Part shown: piece after piece, positions 16,907 to 25,814 of the stretch
Position numbering within the stretch: position 1 is the first letter of the stretch
Layout of the letters: each line of letters begins with the position of its first letter
Source: RBG-16-49-21 sp040768125
Lineage (GTDB): Bacteria; Spirochaetota; UBA4802; UBA5550
NCBI GenBank assembly: GCA_040768125.1
Contig: JAXGNG010000002.1
Coordinates: 434,001 to 498,000, forward strand
Length of the DNA: 64,000 nucleotides
Direction: 5' to 3'
Position numbers and translations under genes: made by a program
The notes under the pieces: model-generated
Told to the model about the DNA's origin: nothing
Databases searched by the model: none
The model's input: the letters and a program-made list of their open reading frames with translations, nothing else

Positions 16907-18715
16907 TTAGAGGTTGATCCTGTCGCTCCTCTCAAGGAGCCTGTTGTACGCCTTCAGAATGTCATGCCTCGTGATCATGCCCGTGACCACCCTTGATTCC
17001 TCCGATTCGACAACGGGGATATTCTCGATATCGTATTCCTCGATTCTTCCGAGCGCCTCGGCAACGGTATCCCCATCGGTAAGTACCGGGGCCGGCGATG
17101 AGATATCCATGGCGAGAAGCACATCGGCCATATCCGAGGAGAGAAGGACGTGCCTGATGTCGCGAATCGAAATTACCCCCGAGAGCGCGTGATTCTGGTC
17201 CACCACGAAGATATCATTGCATCCCGAATCACCCAGGAGGGGCAGGATCTTCCTGAAGGGTGTCGTGGTATAGACGCTTTCAAAATCAACCCGCTTCAGG
17301 TCCCTCACCCTGATTTTCGACAGAAGGGTGCTCTCTCCATATACCGCCACGTTGATGCCGTCTTCGCGAAGTTCCCGCGTGTAGAGCGACCCCCTGTTGA
17401 CGTAGATGACGACCAGGTAGGCGATGACTGAAACGAACATGAGGGGGAGTATGAGGCGATAGTCGTTCGTCAGCTCGAAGACGAGCATCATGGCGGTGAG
17501 GGGCATCGAGTGTATGCCGGCCAGCACCCCGCCCATGGCGACGAGGGAGAAGAGAACGGGGTCGGTGGAGAGCCCGAAGAGGGCGTTGGAGATCCCGGAG
17601 AAAAGTAAACCGGTAAAGACCCCGATATACAGTGCCGGGGCGAAAAGCCCCCCGTATGCGCCGGCGCGGAGAAACAGCGCGAAGAAAACGATCTTGAGTG
17701 CGAGAAGCGAGGCAACCAATCCCATTTCGTAGCTGCCGTTTATCGCGTCGTTCATGGCTCCGTACCCTACTCCGAAAAGCTCGGGGTACCACAGCAGTAC
17801 GACGCCGAAAAGAAGGCTCAGGGGAAGCAGAAGCGCGAATTCGTTCTTGATCTTGAGGCGGTCCCTGATAAGGCGACTTCCGGCATTGTTGAGAAGAAAG
17901 AAAAGAAGGCACATCGCGCCGCAGACAACTCCGAGGAGAAGAAATACGGGATAATCCCACAGCGCGGGGAAATGATAGGGCGGAATGGTGAATACCGAGG
18001 TATCGCCCAGGACCGCCCTCGAGAGGAGATTGGCGACGACGGCGGCTATGATGAATCCGCCGAGCACCCTGTTCTTGATGTCGTTGAGAAGGATGATCTC
18101 GATGCTGAAAAAGACCCCGGCGATGGGAGCGTTGAACACCGCCGAGATGGCGGCGCCTGCACCCGCGGCCGCGTACATTTTCATCTCCTGCTGGCTTAGA
18201 CGGAGGACCTGGCACATCCACGAGCCAAGGCCGCTTCCGATCTTGGCGGCGGGACCCTCGGGTCCCAGGGGGACTCCCGTGCCTATCGAGATGAGGGGCG
18301 CGACCAGGTGGAAGAGCGTGACCCTGAAGGGGATATAGCCGTTGTGAATCAGGACGGACTTTATGACCGAGGTAACCCCCTTCTGGCGGGCGGTTTCGGG
18401 GAACAGCCTGGTCATGGAAGCCGTCGCCAGGGCCCCGATAACGGGTACCAGAACTATGAACCTGGCATCGATAGTGAGCATACTGGCGAAATTTCCATCC
18501 TCGAAGAAATTACTGCTCAGGTCGAGAAGATAGTGGAACAGCACGGCTCCCAGGCCCGCGAGCAGGCCAAGGAGCGTGGAAAAGAACACGTACGTGACGT
18601 AGCGGTAGAGCTCCGTTTGCAAGCGGAAGCGTGCGAGCAGCTTCTTCGGGTTCACCAGTGCCCTGATCTTCATTTTAATCGAATAAACCCCCTTCCTGGA
18701 ATCTCCGTTTGCCAT
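16907..18715 (-). CDS. ClC-family chloride channel/transporter with two C-terminal CBS domains
   Basis: Membrane protein moving Cl- (or Cl-/H+ exchange). About residues 25-440 hold the ClC helices. GTGVPLGPEGPAAKIG matches the conserved selectivity-filter region, with the gating glutamate in GPEGP. The last about 130 residues form two CBS repeats (from VYTTTPFRKILPLL, and from AMDISSPAPVLTDGDT to MITRHDILKAY), which usually sense adenosine nucleotides. 602 aa. Third gene of the otsAB-treS-clc operon, starting 14 bp after the treS stop, which suggests a role in osmotic or ionic balance. Confidence 0.92.
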   Translation of the reverse strand: MANGDSRKGVYSIKMKIRALVNPKKLLARFRLQTELYRYVTYVFFSTLLGLLAGLGAVLFHYLLDLSSNFFEDGNFASMLTIDARFIVLVPVIGALATASMTRLFPETARQKGVTSVIKSVLIHNGYIPFRVTLFHLVAPLISIGTGVPLGPEGPAAKIGSGLGSWMCQVLRLSQQEMKMYAAAGAGAAISAVFNAPIAGVFFSIEIILLNDIKNRVLGGFIIAAVVANLLSRAVLGDTSVFTIPPYHFPALWDYPVFLLLGVVCGAMCLLFFLLNNAGSRLIRDRLKIKNEFALLLPLSLLFGVVLLWYPELFGVGYGAMNDAINGSYEMGLVASLLALKIVFFALFLRAGAYGGLFAPALYIGVFTGLLFSGISNALFGLSTDPVLFSLVAMGGVLAGIHSMPLTAMMLVFELTNDYRLILPLMFVSVIAYLVVIYVNRGSLYTRELREDGINVAVYGESTLLSKIRVRDLKRVDFESVYTTTPFRKILPLLGDSGCNDIFVVDQNHALSGVISIRDIRHVLLSSDMADVLLAMDISSPAPVLTDGDTVAEALGRIEEYDIENIPVVESEESRVVTGMITRHDILKAYNRLLERSDRINL

Positions 18716-18729
18716 CTAGTTTCCCGCGG

Positions 18730-20385
18730 TTATTTTATCAATTGAAAAATATAATATCCGTACGGATTGGGGGTCAGCAGGTAGGGGAGTTCGCCGATCA
18801 CGGGGAAATCGGTAGTGCCGAGTATTTCATGGGGACGGCTCCCGGCCCAGGATGAGAGGTCGAGTTCGACGGGCTGGGCGGACCCGGAGAGATTGAAGAC
18901 ACAGAGCATGGAGGTTGTTTCATCGGCGATGATGAATACGAGAACTTTCTTGTTCTCCGGGAATAAAAATTCCAGTTTCCCGTTTCCGAAAACGGGGTGC
19001 CCGCGGCGAAGGGCGATTATTCCCTTCAGCCACCTGAAGAGTGAGCTGGGGTTGTTCCTGTCTTCTTCAACGTTCACCGACTGGTAGTTGTACAGGGGGT
19101 CGGTAATCACCGGGGCGTAAAGCCGGGATGGCTTCGCCCTCGAAAATCCCGCGTTTTTTCCGTCATCCCAGTGCATGGGCGTGCGCACCCCGTTCCGGTC
19201 TCCCAGGTAGATATTGTCTCCCATGCCGATCTCGTCGCCGTAATAAATCACGGGTGTTCCCGGGAGGGTGAGAAGGATCGCGTAGAGGAGCTCTATCTTT
19301 CGCCTGTCGTTTTCGAGGAGGGGCGCCAGCCGCCGGCGGATCCCCTTGTTGAGACGCATCTGGCGGTCCTCCGCGTAGGCGTTGAACATGTAGTCCCGCT
19401 CTTCGTCGGTAACCATCTCGAGGGTCATTTCGTCGTGGTTGCGCAGGAACATCGCCCACTGGCAGGAAGGGGGGATCGCGGGAAGGCGCTTCATGATTTC
19501 AACAACGGGGCCGTGGTCCTCAAGCTTCAGGGCCATGAACAGGCGGGGCATGAGGGGGAAGTTGAAGGCCATGTGAAACTCGTCCTCCTCGCCGAAATAC
19601 GAGGCAAGGTCCTCGGGCCACTGGTTCGCCTCGGCGAGGAGGATGGCACCGGGATAATGCCTGTCCATGAGGGAGCGAAGTTCCTTTATGAACCGGTGGG
19701 TTTCCGGAAGGTTCTCGCAGGATGTCCCCTCCCGCTCGAAGAGATAGGGGACGGCGTCGACGCGGAATCCGTCAAGACCCATGTCGAGCCAGAAGCGAAA
19801 AACGTTCTGCATCTCCTCGCGGACACGCGGGTTGTCATAGTTCAGGTCGGGCTGGTGGTGATAAAAACGGTGCCAGTAGTATTGACCCGCCTGGTGTGAA
19901 TAGGTCCAGTTCGAGTACTCATAGTCGCTGAAGATTATCGGCGCGTCTTCATACCGGTCCGGGGTTTCCGACCAGACGTAATAATCATGGTAAGGGGAAG
20001 AGGGGTCGTTCTGGGCATCGATGAACCATGGATGGCGGTCTGACGTATGGTTCAGCACGAGATCCGCGATGACCCTGATGCCACGGGCGTGGGCCTCGGA
20101 GAGAAATCGCCGGAAGACCTCCAGCGTGCCGTAATCAGGATTGATGTCGCAGTAGTCCATGATGTCATACCCGTCATCACGCCCCGGTGACGGGTAGAAG
20201 GGGAGAAGCCACACGCAGTCGACGCCCAGCTCAACGAGGTAATCGAGACGGGAGATGAGTCCGGCGAAATCTCCGATGCCGTCCCCCGTCCCGTCCTGGA
20301 ACGCCTTCACGTGCAATTCATAAATAATGGCGGTTTTATACCATGTCGCGGTCACGGCCGTTTTTTTCCGGTCCTTAAATGTCAT
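18730..20385 (-). CDS. treS: trehalose synthase / GH13 alpha-amylase family (TreS type)
   Basis: Interconverts maltose and trehalose. GH13 barrel with the four conserved regions: VIADLVLNHTSD, GFRVDAVPYL (nucleophile Asp), LLAEANQWPED (acid/base Glu) and FLRNHDEMTLEMV (third Asp). WYKTAIIYELHVKAFQDGTGDGIGD at the start and YYGDEIGMGDNIYLGDRNGVRTPM are TreS-like. 551 aa, the stand-alone length without a maltokinase domain. Its ATG overlaps the otsAB stop as ATGA, so the two are co-translated. The related trehalose-hydrolysing or oligo-1,6-glucosidase activities are less likely given the NHDEMTLEMV motif and neighbours. Confidence 0.88.
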   Translation of the reverse strand: MTFKDRKKTAVTATWYKTAIIYELHVKAFQDGTGDGIGDFAGLISRLDYLVELGVDCVWLLPFYPSPGRDDGYDIMDYCDINPDYGTLEVFRRFLSEAHARGIRVIADLVLNHTSDRHPWFIDAQNDPSSPYHDYYVWSETPDRYEDAPIIFSDYEYSNWTYSHQAGQYYWHRFYHHQPDLNYDNPRVREEMQNVFRFWLDMGLDGFRVDAVPYLFEREGTSCENLPETHRFIKELRSLMDRHYPGAILLAEANQWPEDLASYFGEEDEFHMAFNFPLMPRLFMALKLEDHGPVVEIMKRLPAIPPSCQWAMFLRNHDEMTLEMVTDEERDYMFNAYAEDRQMRLNKGIRRRLAPLLENDRRKIELLYAILLTLPGTPVIYYGDEIGMGDNIYLGDRNGVRTPMHWDDGKNAGFSRAKPSRLYAPVITDPLYNYQSVNVEEDRNNPSSLFRWLKGIIALRRGHPVFGNGKLEFLFPENKKVLVFIIADETTSMLCVFNLSGSAQPVELDLSSWAGSRPHEILGTTDFPVIGELPYLLTPNPYGYYIFQLIK

Positions 20386-22571
20386 GCCATGGCCAGGCGT
20401 TGCAGGAAAAGCCTGACCTCGCGCTGTCCCGCCATGTGGTAGCGGGCGATCGAGGGGGTAAGCCCAACCTTGATGCTGATGCCATCATCGGGGATGGCGG
20501 AAAAGAGTTCTTCGTCCGTAACATCATCGCCGATGGCGAGGATGAAATCAAAATCGTCTTCCAGTATAATGCGCGACGCGATGTGGCCCTTGCTCGATTC
20601 ATGGCTTTTTACTTCGAGCACCTTGTTCCCCTCCATGATGCCGAGGTTCAGGTTCGCCACCATCTCCATGAGGTTGCTCTTCAGCTCGATGGCGCGTATG
20701 GGGGCGAACTGCGCGTCGGATTTACGGTAGTGCCAGACCAGGGAATACTCCTTCTCCTCGATGAATGATCCGGGTGTACGGTCGCGGTATATTTCCAGGT
20801 GGGGACGGATCTGTTCCTTCCACTGATTGCCCTGGGAAACCGTCGGCGTCCAGGACTCGCCATCGCGGGTGATGAGCGCGCCATGTTCGGCGATCAGTGT
20901 TATGGGAAGATGGGAAAAATGCAACGAAAGAAAATCCCTGTTCCTGCCGCTGATAATGGCCACGGTGTTCCCGGGATACTCCGCGAGGAGAACGAGAAGG
21001 GAAACAAGATCATCATCGGGGACCGCGAGAGCCGGATCGGTCTGGAAGGGAACAAGGGTGCCGTCGTAATCAAGAAGGATCAGCCGCCGCCGCGCGGCAC
21101 GGTAGCGCCGGATGATGGCATCGACATCCGGCTCCTGGAGTATGTTCATCGTGAGGGTCCGCTGGTCGGCGCGGAGGCCTGAGAGCTTTTCAACGAAGAG
21201 CGCCGCCCAGCGGAAAACGTCATTGCGCATGAGGCGATGCTGGAGAACCGACATCCTTTCCCGCTGTTCATCTTCGTTCATCGAGAGGGCGTCGGCGATG
21301 GCGTCGGCGATTTCCTCGGTATTGTTGGGATTGACGATCAGGGCCTCTCCCAGCTCTTCGGCGGAGCCCGCCATCTCGCTTAATATCAGGACGCCGTCAC
21401 AGTTCACGCGTGACGCAACATATTCCTTGGCCACGAGGTTCATGCCGTCCCGGTGGGGCGTCACGAGGGCAATGCGGCTGCAGTGGTAGAAGGCCATGAT
21501 GCTTTCAAAGGGAAACGAGCGGTAGTGGTACCGTATCGGTGTCCACGCCATGGTGCTAAACCTGCCGTTTATCCTTCCCACGAGTTCGTTTATCCTGTCG
21601 CGGAGGGCGATATAGGTCTCGACCTTGTCACGCGAGGGCACGGCTATCATGACCAGAACGACCTTCTCATGGAATTCCGGATATTTTTCGAGAAAGCGAT
21701 TATACGCCTCGAGACGTTCGGGGATTCCTTTTGTGAAATCAAGGCGGTCCATGGAAAGTATCATTTTTTTGCCCGCCATGCTTTTACCGAGGGACGCGAT
21801 TTCCTTCGTTACTTTGGCGTTACCGGTGTAATCGGAGTATCGGGCATAATCTATTCCCATGGGGAAGATGTCGCATTTGACCGTCCTGTTCTCGAGATGG
21901 AGCTCACCGAGGCTGTGCTCCATCCCGAGGATCCACTGGACGCTGTTGAGGAAATGCCTCAGGTAACCGAAGGTGTGGAATCCGATCAGGTCGCTTCCGA
22001 GTATCCCGTGCAGGATCTCCTGCCGCCAGGGTAGCAGGCGGAAGACCTCGTAGGACGGGAAGGGGATATGGAGGAAAAAGCCGATTTTCGCCGTCGGGAA
22101 CTCCTCCCGTATCATGCCCGGGAGTAGCATGAGATGGTAATCGTGCACCCAGACCAGATCTCCCTCCTCGTAGACCTCTTTGAATGCCTCGAGAAATTTT
22201 CGATTCACCGAGATGTAGGCCTTCCATGTTTCAGGATCATAGCTCGTGTAGAGGGTAAAATAATGGAAGAGGGGCCAGATGGTCCGGTTGCTGAATCCAT
22301 TGTAGTAGAGTCTCACGTCCTGGGAAGAGAGCGGTACGGAATATGACCGATGGTCACGAATAAGGCGTTTGTGAATCTCATTCGCGTCGTGCTTTTTCAT
22401 CATTTCGGCGCTCACGCCGCAGAAGCCGATCCAGATGCAGTCATGGGTTTCGTTGAGCGATGAAAGGCCCGTGGCGAGCCCGCCAACGCTGGGAGAAAAG
22501 GAAACCTCGCCGTTTTTCTTTATGTCGACTGTTACGGGCAGCCTGTTCGCGATTAATATTAATTTGGGCAT
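20382..22571 (-). CDS. otsAB: fused trehalose-6-phosphate synthase / trehalose-6-phosphatase
   Basis: Makes trehalose from UDP-glucose and glucose-6-phosphate in two steps. The N-terminal about 470 residues are a GT20 OtsA domain (LILIANRLPVTVD, VWVHDYHLMLLPGMIR, RLDFTKGIPERLEAY, TPHRDGMNLVAKEYVAS). The C-terminal about 250 residues are an OtsB-type HAD phosphatase (LILLDYDGTLVPF, AIISGRNRDFL, ILAIGDDVTDEELF). 729 aa from MPKLILIANRLP; the frame stays open 55 codons upstream, but OtsA proteins begin at this motif. The fusion is common in eukaryotes, spirochaetes, Bacteroidetes and some proteobacteria. First gene of the otsAB-treS-clc operon. Confidence 0.94.
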   Translation of the reverse strand: MPKLILIANRLPVTVDIKKNGEVSFSPSVGGLATGLSSLNETHDCIWIGFCGVSAEMMKKHDANEIHKRLIRDHRSYSVPLSSQDVRLYYNGFSNRTIWPLFHYFTLYTSYDPETWKAYISVNRKFLEAFKEVYEEGDLVWVHDYHLMLLPGMIREEFPTAKIGFFLHIPFPSYEVFRLLPWRQEILHGILGSDLIGFHTFGYLRHFLNSVQWILGMEHSLGELHLENRTVKCDIFPMGIDYARYSDYTGNAKVTKEIASLGKSMAGKKMILSMDRLDFTKGIPERLEAYNRFLEKYPEFHEKVVLVMIAVPSRDKVETYIALRDRINELVGRINGRFSTMAWTPIRYHYRSFPFESIMAFYHCSRIALVTPHRDGMNLVAKEYVASRVNCDGVLILSEMAGSAEELGEALIVNPNNTEEIADAIADALSMNEDEQRERMSVLQHRLMRNDVFRWAALFVEKLSGLRADQRTLTMNILQEPDVDAIIRRYRAARRRLILLDYDGTLVPFQTDPALAVPDDDLVSLLVLLAEYPGNTVAIISGRNRDFLSLHFSHLPITLIAEHGALITRDGESWTPTVSQGNQWKEQIRPHLEIYRDRTPGSFIEEKEYSLVWHYRKSDAQFAPIRAIELKSNLMEMVANLNLGIMEGNKVLEVKSHESSKGHIASRIILEDDFDFILAIGDDVTDEELFSAIPDDGISIKVGLTPSIARYHMAGQREVRLFLQRLAMA

Positions 22572-22982
22572 GGTTGTTCTAGTCGCGCCCCCATGAATAA
22601 AGACGGTCCCCGCACGCATGAAATACTGATGGCGGATCTGCGCATGCGACAGCATGCATCCATCGACCCTGGCGGAAGTGGGAAAAGGAGTATTTTGAAA
22701 GCATAATGATATCCCTTGAAGTGTATCATGCCCCAAAAAAAGCAGATGTCAAGAAGTTTAACCCTTTTTTACCGAAACGCGGTGTTGAGAACTGAATTGA
22801 AAGAGGCCGAGATCCATGAATGGTATAGCGGGTATAAAGAAGGACCAAGTGCCCACGCTGATAAACGCTTGTGAGGGAGATTATAAAAAATGAAGCCTTC
22901 GTCCGACCCCGGTCGCCGATACGTTGCAACCGCGGGTGGACGAAGGCCGACAGGTTCTCTTCGTCGGGAGCTTGAAGGCCGG
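22572..22982 (-). other. 411-bp non-coding stretch upstream of otsAB
   Basis: No protein-like frame seen. It holds the candidate otsAB promoter (22723-22752) and, nearer the transporter stop, a long-range inverted repeat CTTCGTCC (about 22893-22900) with GGACGAAG (about 22939-22946). The spacing is too wide for a simple terminator. The inferred otsAB leader is about 140 nt. Confidence 0.4.
22723..22752 (-). promoter_or_regulatory. candidate sigma70 promoter for otsAB-treS-clc
   Basis: On the minus strand TTGACA (22752-22747), 18-bp spacer and TGATAC (22728-22723). The -35 is perfect and the -10 is moderate. It lies about 150 bp upstream of the otsAB start. Confidence 0.45.
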
Positions 22983-24221
22983 TTATCGCGTTTTCCTTTC
23001 CGGCGCTTTTACCACGGCCAGGACAACAACGGCGATCGCGACCATGACCGCAGCCACGATGAAGGGGGCTGAATACGTGCCGGTCGAATCCTTGAGCCAT
23101 CCCCCCACGTAGGGTCCGGCAAATCCCGCGAAGCCCCAGGCGGTGAAGAGGAGCCCGTAGTTTGATCCCTGGGCCGTGGGTCCGAAGTAATGGAGACAGG
23201 TGGCGGGAAAGAGGGTGAACATCGATCCGTAGTTCCAGCCGATAAGGGCGGAGACAAGCCAGATCGCCCAGGTGGTCCCTCCCGAGGGGAAGAGGAGCGC
23301 CATGGCGAATACCTGGAGGCCGAAGACAGCGAGAAAACTGACCCTGGTGCCCACCTTGTCGGCGAACTGGCCGATGAGGACCCTGGAGGCCGCGTTCATG
23401 ATGGCGAGCCAGCTCGCGGCACCCGCCGCGGTCATAGGATCAAGGCCGCTATCGATGCCGTGCCCTGCGATATGTCCGATCACCATCAGGCCGGCGAAGG
23501 AACCGCAGAAATAGGCCGCGTAAAGCATCCAGAACTGGGGCATCCGGTAGGTCTCACCGTGGGTGTAGTCCCTGTAAGCCCCGGATGTATCCGTTCCGCC
23601 TTTTTCACCGGGATTCCATCCCGCGGGCTTCCATCCGGCGGGAGGATTCTGCAGGCAGAGGGCGGCGATGAACGCCATTGCCGCCATGGCGGCGCCCACG
23701 TAGATGAACACGTTTCTCCAGCCGTGGTTGTCGATTATATAGGTGGCGAGGGGCGCCATGATGAAGGAACCGAGGCCGAGACCCACGACGGAAAATCCCG
23801 TGGCGAGGGCACGGCGGTCGGGCCACCATTTGGGCGCAGTGGCGATGGGAGGTAGATAGATGAGCCCGCCTCCAAAGCCGGCGATGACCCCGTAGGTTAT
23901 GTAGAGCTGCCACTTCTCCTGGATATACCCGGAACTGATAAATCCGATCCCGAGGATAATCGATCCTGTCAGAACGACGATCCTTGGTCCAAACCTGTCG
24001 CTCAGCTTCCCCGCGGGGAAAGTCATGAGCCCGAAGACAAGACAGGCGATGGCAAAGGCCAGTGCGATATCGGCCCTGCTCCACCCGAATTCCGCGTTGA
24101 GGGGCCTGATGAAAACACTCCATGCGTAGAGGAGGGCGCCGCAGGTGGTGCTCCCCAGGACCCCTCCCACAAGGGGGATGATGCGCGGCAATGCCCGGGG
24201 TTTCGCGTGTGAATCATTCAT
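22983..24221 (-). CDS. MFS transporter, oxalate:formate antiporter (OFA) type
   Basis: 412-aa, about 12-TM major facilitator. RIIPLVGGVLGSTTCGALLYAWSVF and FGWSRADIALAF at the N-terminus are typical of the OFA family, and PAGKLSDRFGPR is the MFS loop 2-3 motif. Family members carry oxalate/formate or other monocarboxylates; the substrate here is open. The second ATG (24221) is chosen over 24233 because GGAG inside the first codons is correctly spaced before it. Alone in its transcript and divergent from the propeller lipoprotein. Confidence 0.82.
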   Translation of the reverse strand: MNDSHAKPRALPRIIPLVGGVLGSTTCGALLYAWSVFIRPLNAEFGWSRADIALAFAIACLVFGLMTFPAGKLSDRFGPRIVVLTGSIILGIGFISSGYIQEKWQLYITYGVIAGFGGGLIYLPPIATAPKWWPDRRALATGFSVVGLGLGSFIMAPLATYIIDNHGWRNVFIYVGAAMAAMAFIAALCLQNPPAGWKPAGWNPGEKGGTDTSGAYRDYTHGETYRMPQFWMLYAAYFCGSFAGLMVIGHIAGHGIDSGLDPMTAAGAASWLAIMNAASRVLIGQFADKVGTRVSFLAVFGLQVFAMALLFPSGGTTWAIWLVSALIGWNYGSMFTLFPATCLHYFGPTAQGSNYGLLFTAWGFAGFAGPYVGGWLKDSTGTYSAPFIVAAVMVAIAVVVLAVVKAPERKTR

Positions 24222-24236
24222 GATGATCTCCATGGT

Positions 24237-24265
24237 ATAATATGTTTAAATGTATATACAATCAA
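24237..24265 (-). promoter_or_regulatory. candidate promoter of the OFA-type transporter
   Basis: Minus strand: TTGATT (24265-24260), 17-bp spacer, TATTAT (24242-24237), in an AT-rich gap. It implies a very short leader if translation starts at 24221. Confidence 0.4.
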
Positions 24266-24431
24266 ACAATACATGTCCCGGGTAGTGTGATTATTTGTCA
24301 ACCACCATATTGCGCCCGAATGAATATTTATTCATGAAAGCTCACATTTCCCAGGATGATGACTGGTGAAGGACGGTCCTTTTTTAGATTGCGTACCGTC
24401 TGAACGGTTTGGAATATTTATATAAAAAAAT

Positions 24432-24460
24432 TTGACAGGTTTTATGGGCTTCCATAATGC
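24432..24460 (+). promoter_or_regulatory. sigma70-like promoter of the propeller lipoprotein
   Basis: TTGACA at 24432-24437, 17-bp spacer, TAATGC at 24455-24460, about 50 bp before the ATG at 24512. Good -35 and spacing, moderate -10. Confidence 0.52.
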
Positions 24461-24511
24461 GGGAATCATTGACGCGTCATCATTCACAAAAAAAACAACA
24501 TGGAGATTACA

Positions 24512-25714
24512 ATGAATCGATTCCAATCCGCGGTATCCATCATGGCGCTGGTCGCATGCGGTCTGTTGATCGCCGCCTGCGATGATGCGGGGGGAGGCAA
24601 GACCTACGGGGGGAAATATAACCAGGAGGGATATGCGGTCCTGGCCCTGGAGGACGGTGGGTGCGTCCTTGCCGGGGAGTCCGTGACCGCGAGCGGAAAT
24701 CCGGGTGATTTTCTAATCATGAGGCTTGACGCGAATGGCAAGGTCCTCTGGTCGCGCACCACCGGCGGGAGCGGACGCGATTGCGCCTATGATGTAACGC
24801 ACACTCCTGACGGCGGATTCATCGCTGTCGGCGTGACTGAGTCCACGGGTCCCGGGGACCCCGAGAATCATGGCAGCTATGGCAACATGATGGCGGTAAA
24901 GCTCGACGCGACCGGTACGATCCAGTGGACCGGTGTCTACGGCCATGAGATGTATGAATCGGCACAGGGCGTTGCCGCGTCTCCCGGGGGCGGCTATCTT
25001 CTCGGGGGCTACACGCATTCATTCGGGGGAAGCAGGTTCCTCGCCGTGAAGATTGACTCCTCGGGAGTGATTGAATGGGAGGAGACCTACGGGACCGGGG
25101 ACTCCACGGACGTCGCCTATTCGGTGAAAGGCGCGCCCGGTGGAGGCTACGTTCTGGCAGGCTCCCGCATCGACGGAACCGGGAGATCGATGGGCCTGAT
25201 TATCAGGACGGATTCACTTGGCGGAGAAATATGGTCCTCGGTGTATGGAGACGCCTCGCGCTTCAACTGGATCCGGGACATCGACGTCGCCGGGGACGGT
25301 TCCATCGTCGCGGCCGGGTACAGGGGCGTGGACATAATCCCGGAGAACCAGTGCGACGCGTGGATCCTTCGGGTGGATTCCGCGGGCAACATCCTATGGG
25401 AGCGGATACTCGGAGGGGGGTATCTCGACATCGCCTACGCGATAACATTGACCGGCGACGGGTGCGTGTTTGCCGGAGAGACGCGGTCATTCGGTAACGG
25501 AGGCGCTTATTCGGCCGACCTCTGGGTGGCACGTCTTGACGGGGAAGGGAACCAGGTATGGTCACGGACATACGGAGGAGCCGATAACGACGCGGGACAT
25601 GGTATAGATCGTCTTCCGGGCGGCGGCTATGTCGTGGCGGGAAGCACGTTCACCGGTCTTTCGAACGGCTATGACGTGTACGTGCTCAAGCTCGATTCAA
25701 GCGGAACGTATTGA
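24512..25714 (+). CDS. lipoprotein with about seven beta-propeller-like repeats
   Basis: 400-aa secreted lipoprotein of unknown role. The signal peptide ends in a lipobox (CGLLIAACDD), so lipid attachment at the second Cys is expected. The rest is about seven repeats of about 50 residues, each with a pattern like GG-(Y/F)-(V/I)-x-AG, then LD-x-x-G-x-x-x-W and YGG-x-x-x-D-x-A (for example VWSRTYGGADNDAGHGIDRL). This looks like a seven-bladed propeller of the delta-60/PQQ-like kind. The ATG at 24512 is chosen because GGAG lies 7 bp before it; an ATG at 24500 is in frame. Stands alone with its own promoter. Confidence 0.75.
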   Translation: MNRFQSAVSIMALVACGLLIAACDDAGGGKTYGGKYNQEGYAVLALEDGGCVLAGESVTASGNPGDFLIMRLDANGKVLWSRTTGGSGRDCAYDVTHTPDGGFIAVGVTESTGPGDPENHGSYGNMMAVKLDATGTIQWTGVYGHEMYESAQGVAASPGGGYLLGGYTHSFGGSRFLAVKIDSSGVIEWEETYGTGDSTDVAYSVKGAPGGGYVLAGSRIDGTGRSMGLIIRTDSLGGEIWSSVYGDASRFNWIRDIDVAGDGSIVAAGYRGVDIIPENQCDAWILRVDSAGNILWERILGGGYLDIAYAITLTGDGCVFAGETRSFGNGGAYSADLWVARLDGEGNQVWSRTYGGADNDAGHGIDRLPGGGYVVAGSTFTGLSNGYDVYVLKLDSSGTY

Positions 25715-25814
25715 TCGCGTGTTCATCTCCCCGGGTGAAAAGGTCTTGACCTCGCGCCTTTCACTGTCGAAGCTGAGCCATTATCCACCGGCGACAGGGA
25801 CAGGGGAGGAAGCC

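Noticed and set aside
22893..22946. CTTCGTCC/GGACGAAG pairing as a terminator after the OFA-type transporter
   Set aside because: The loop of more than 30 nt and lack of a T-run do not fit an intrinsic terminator.
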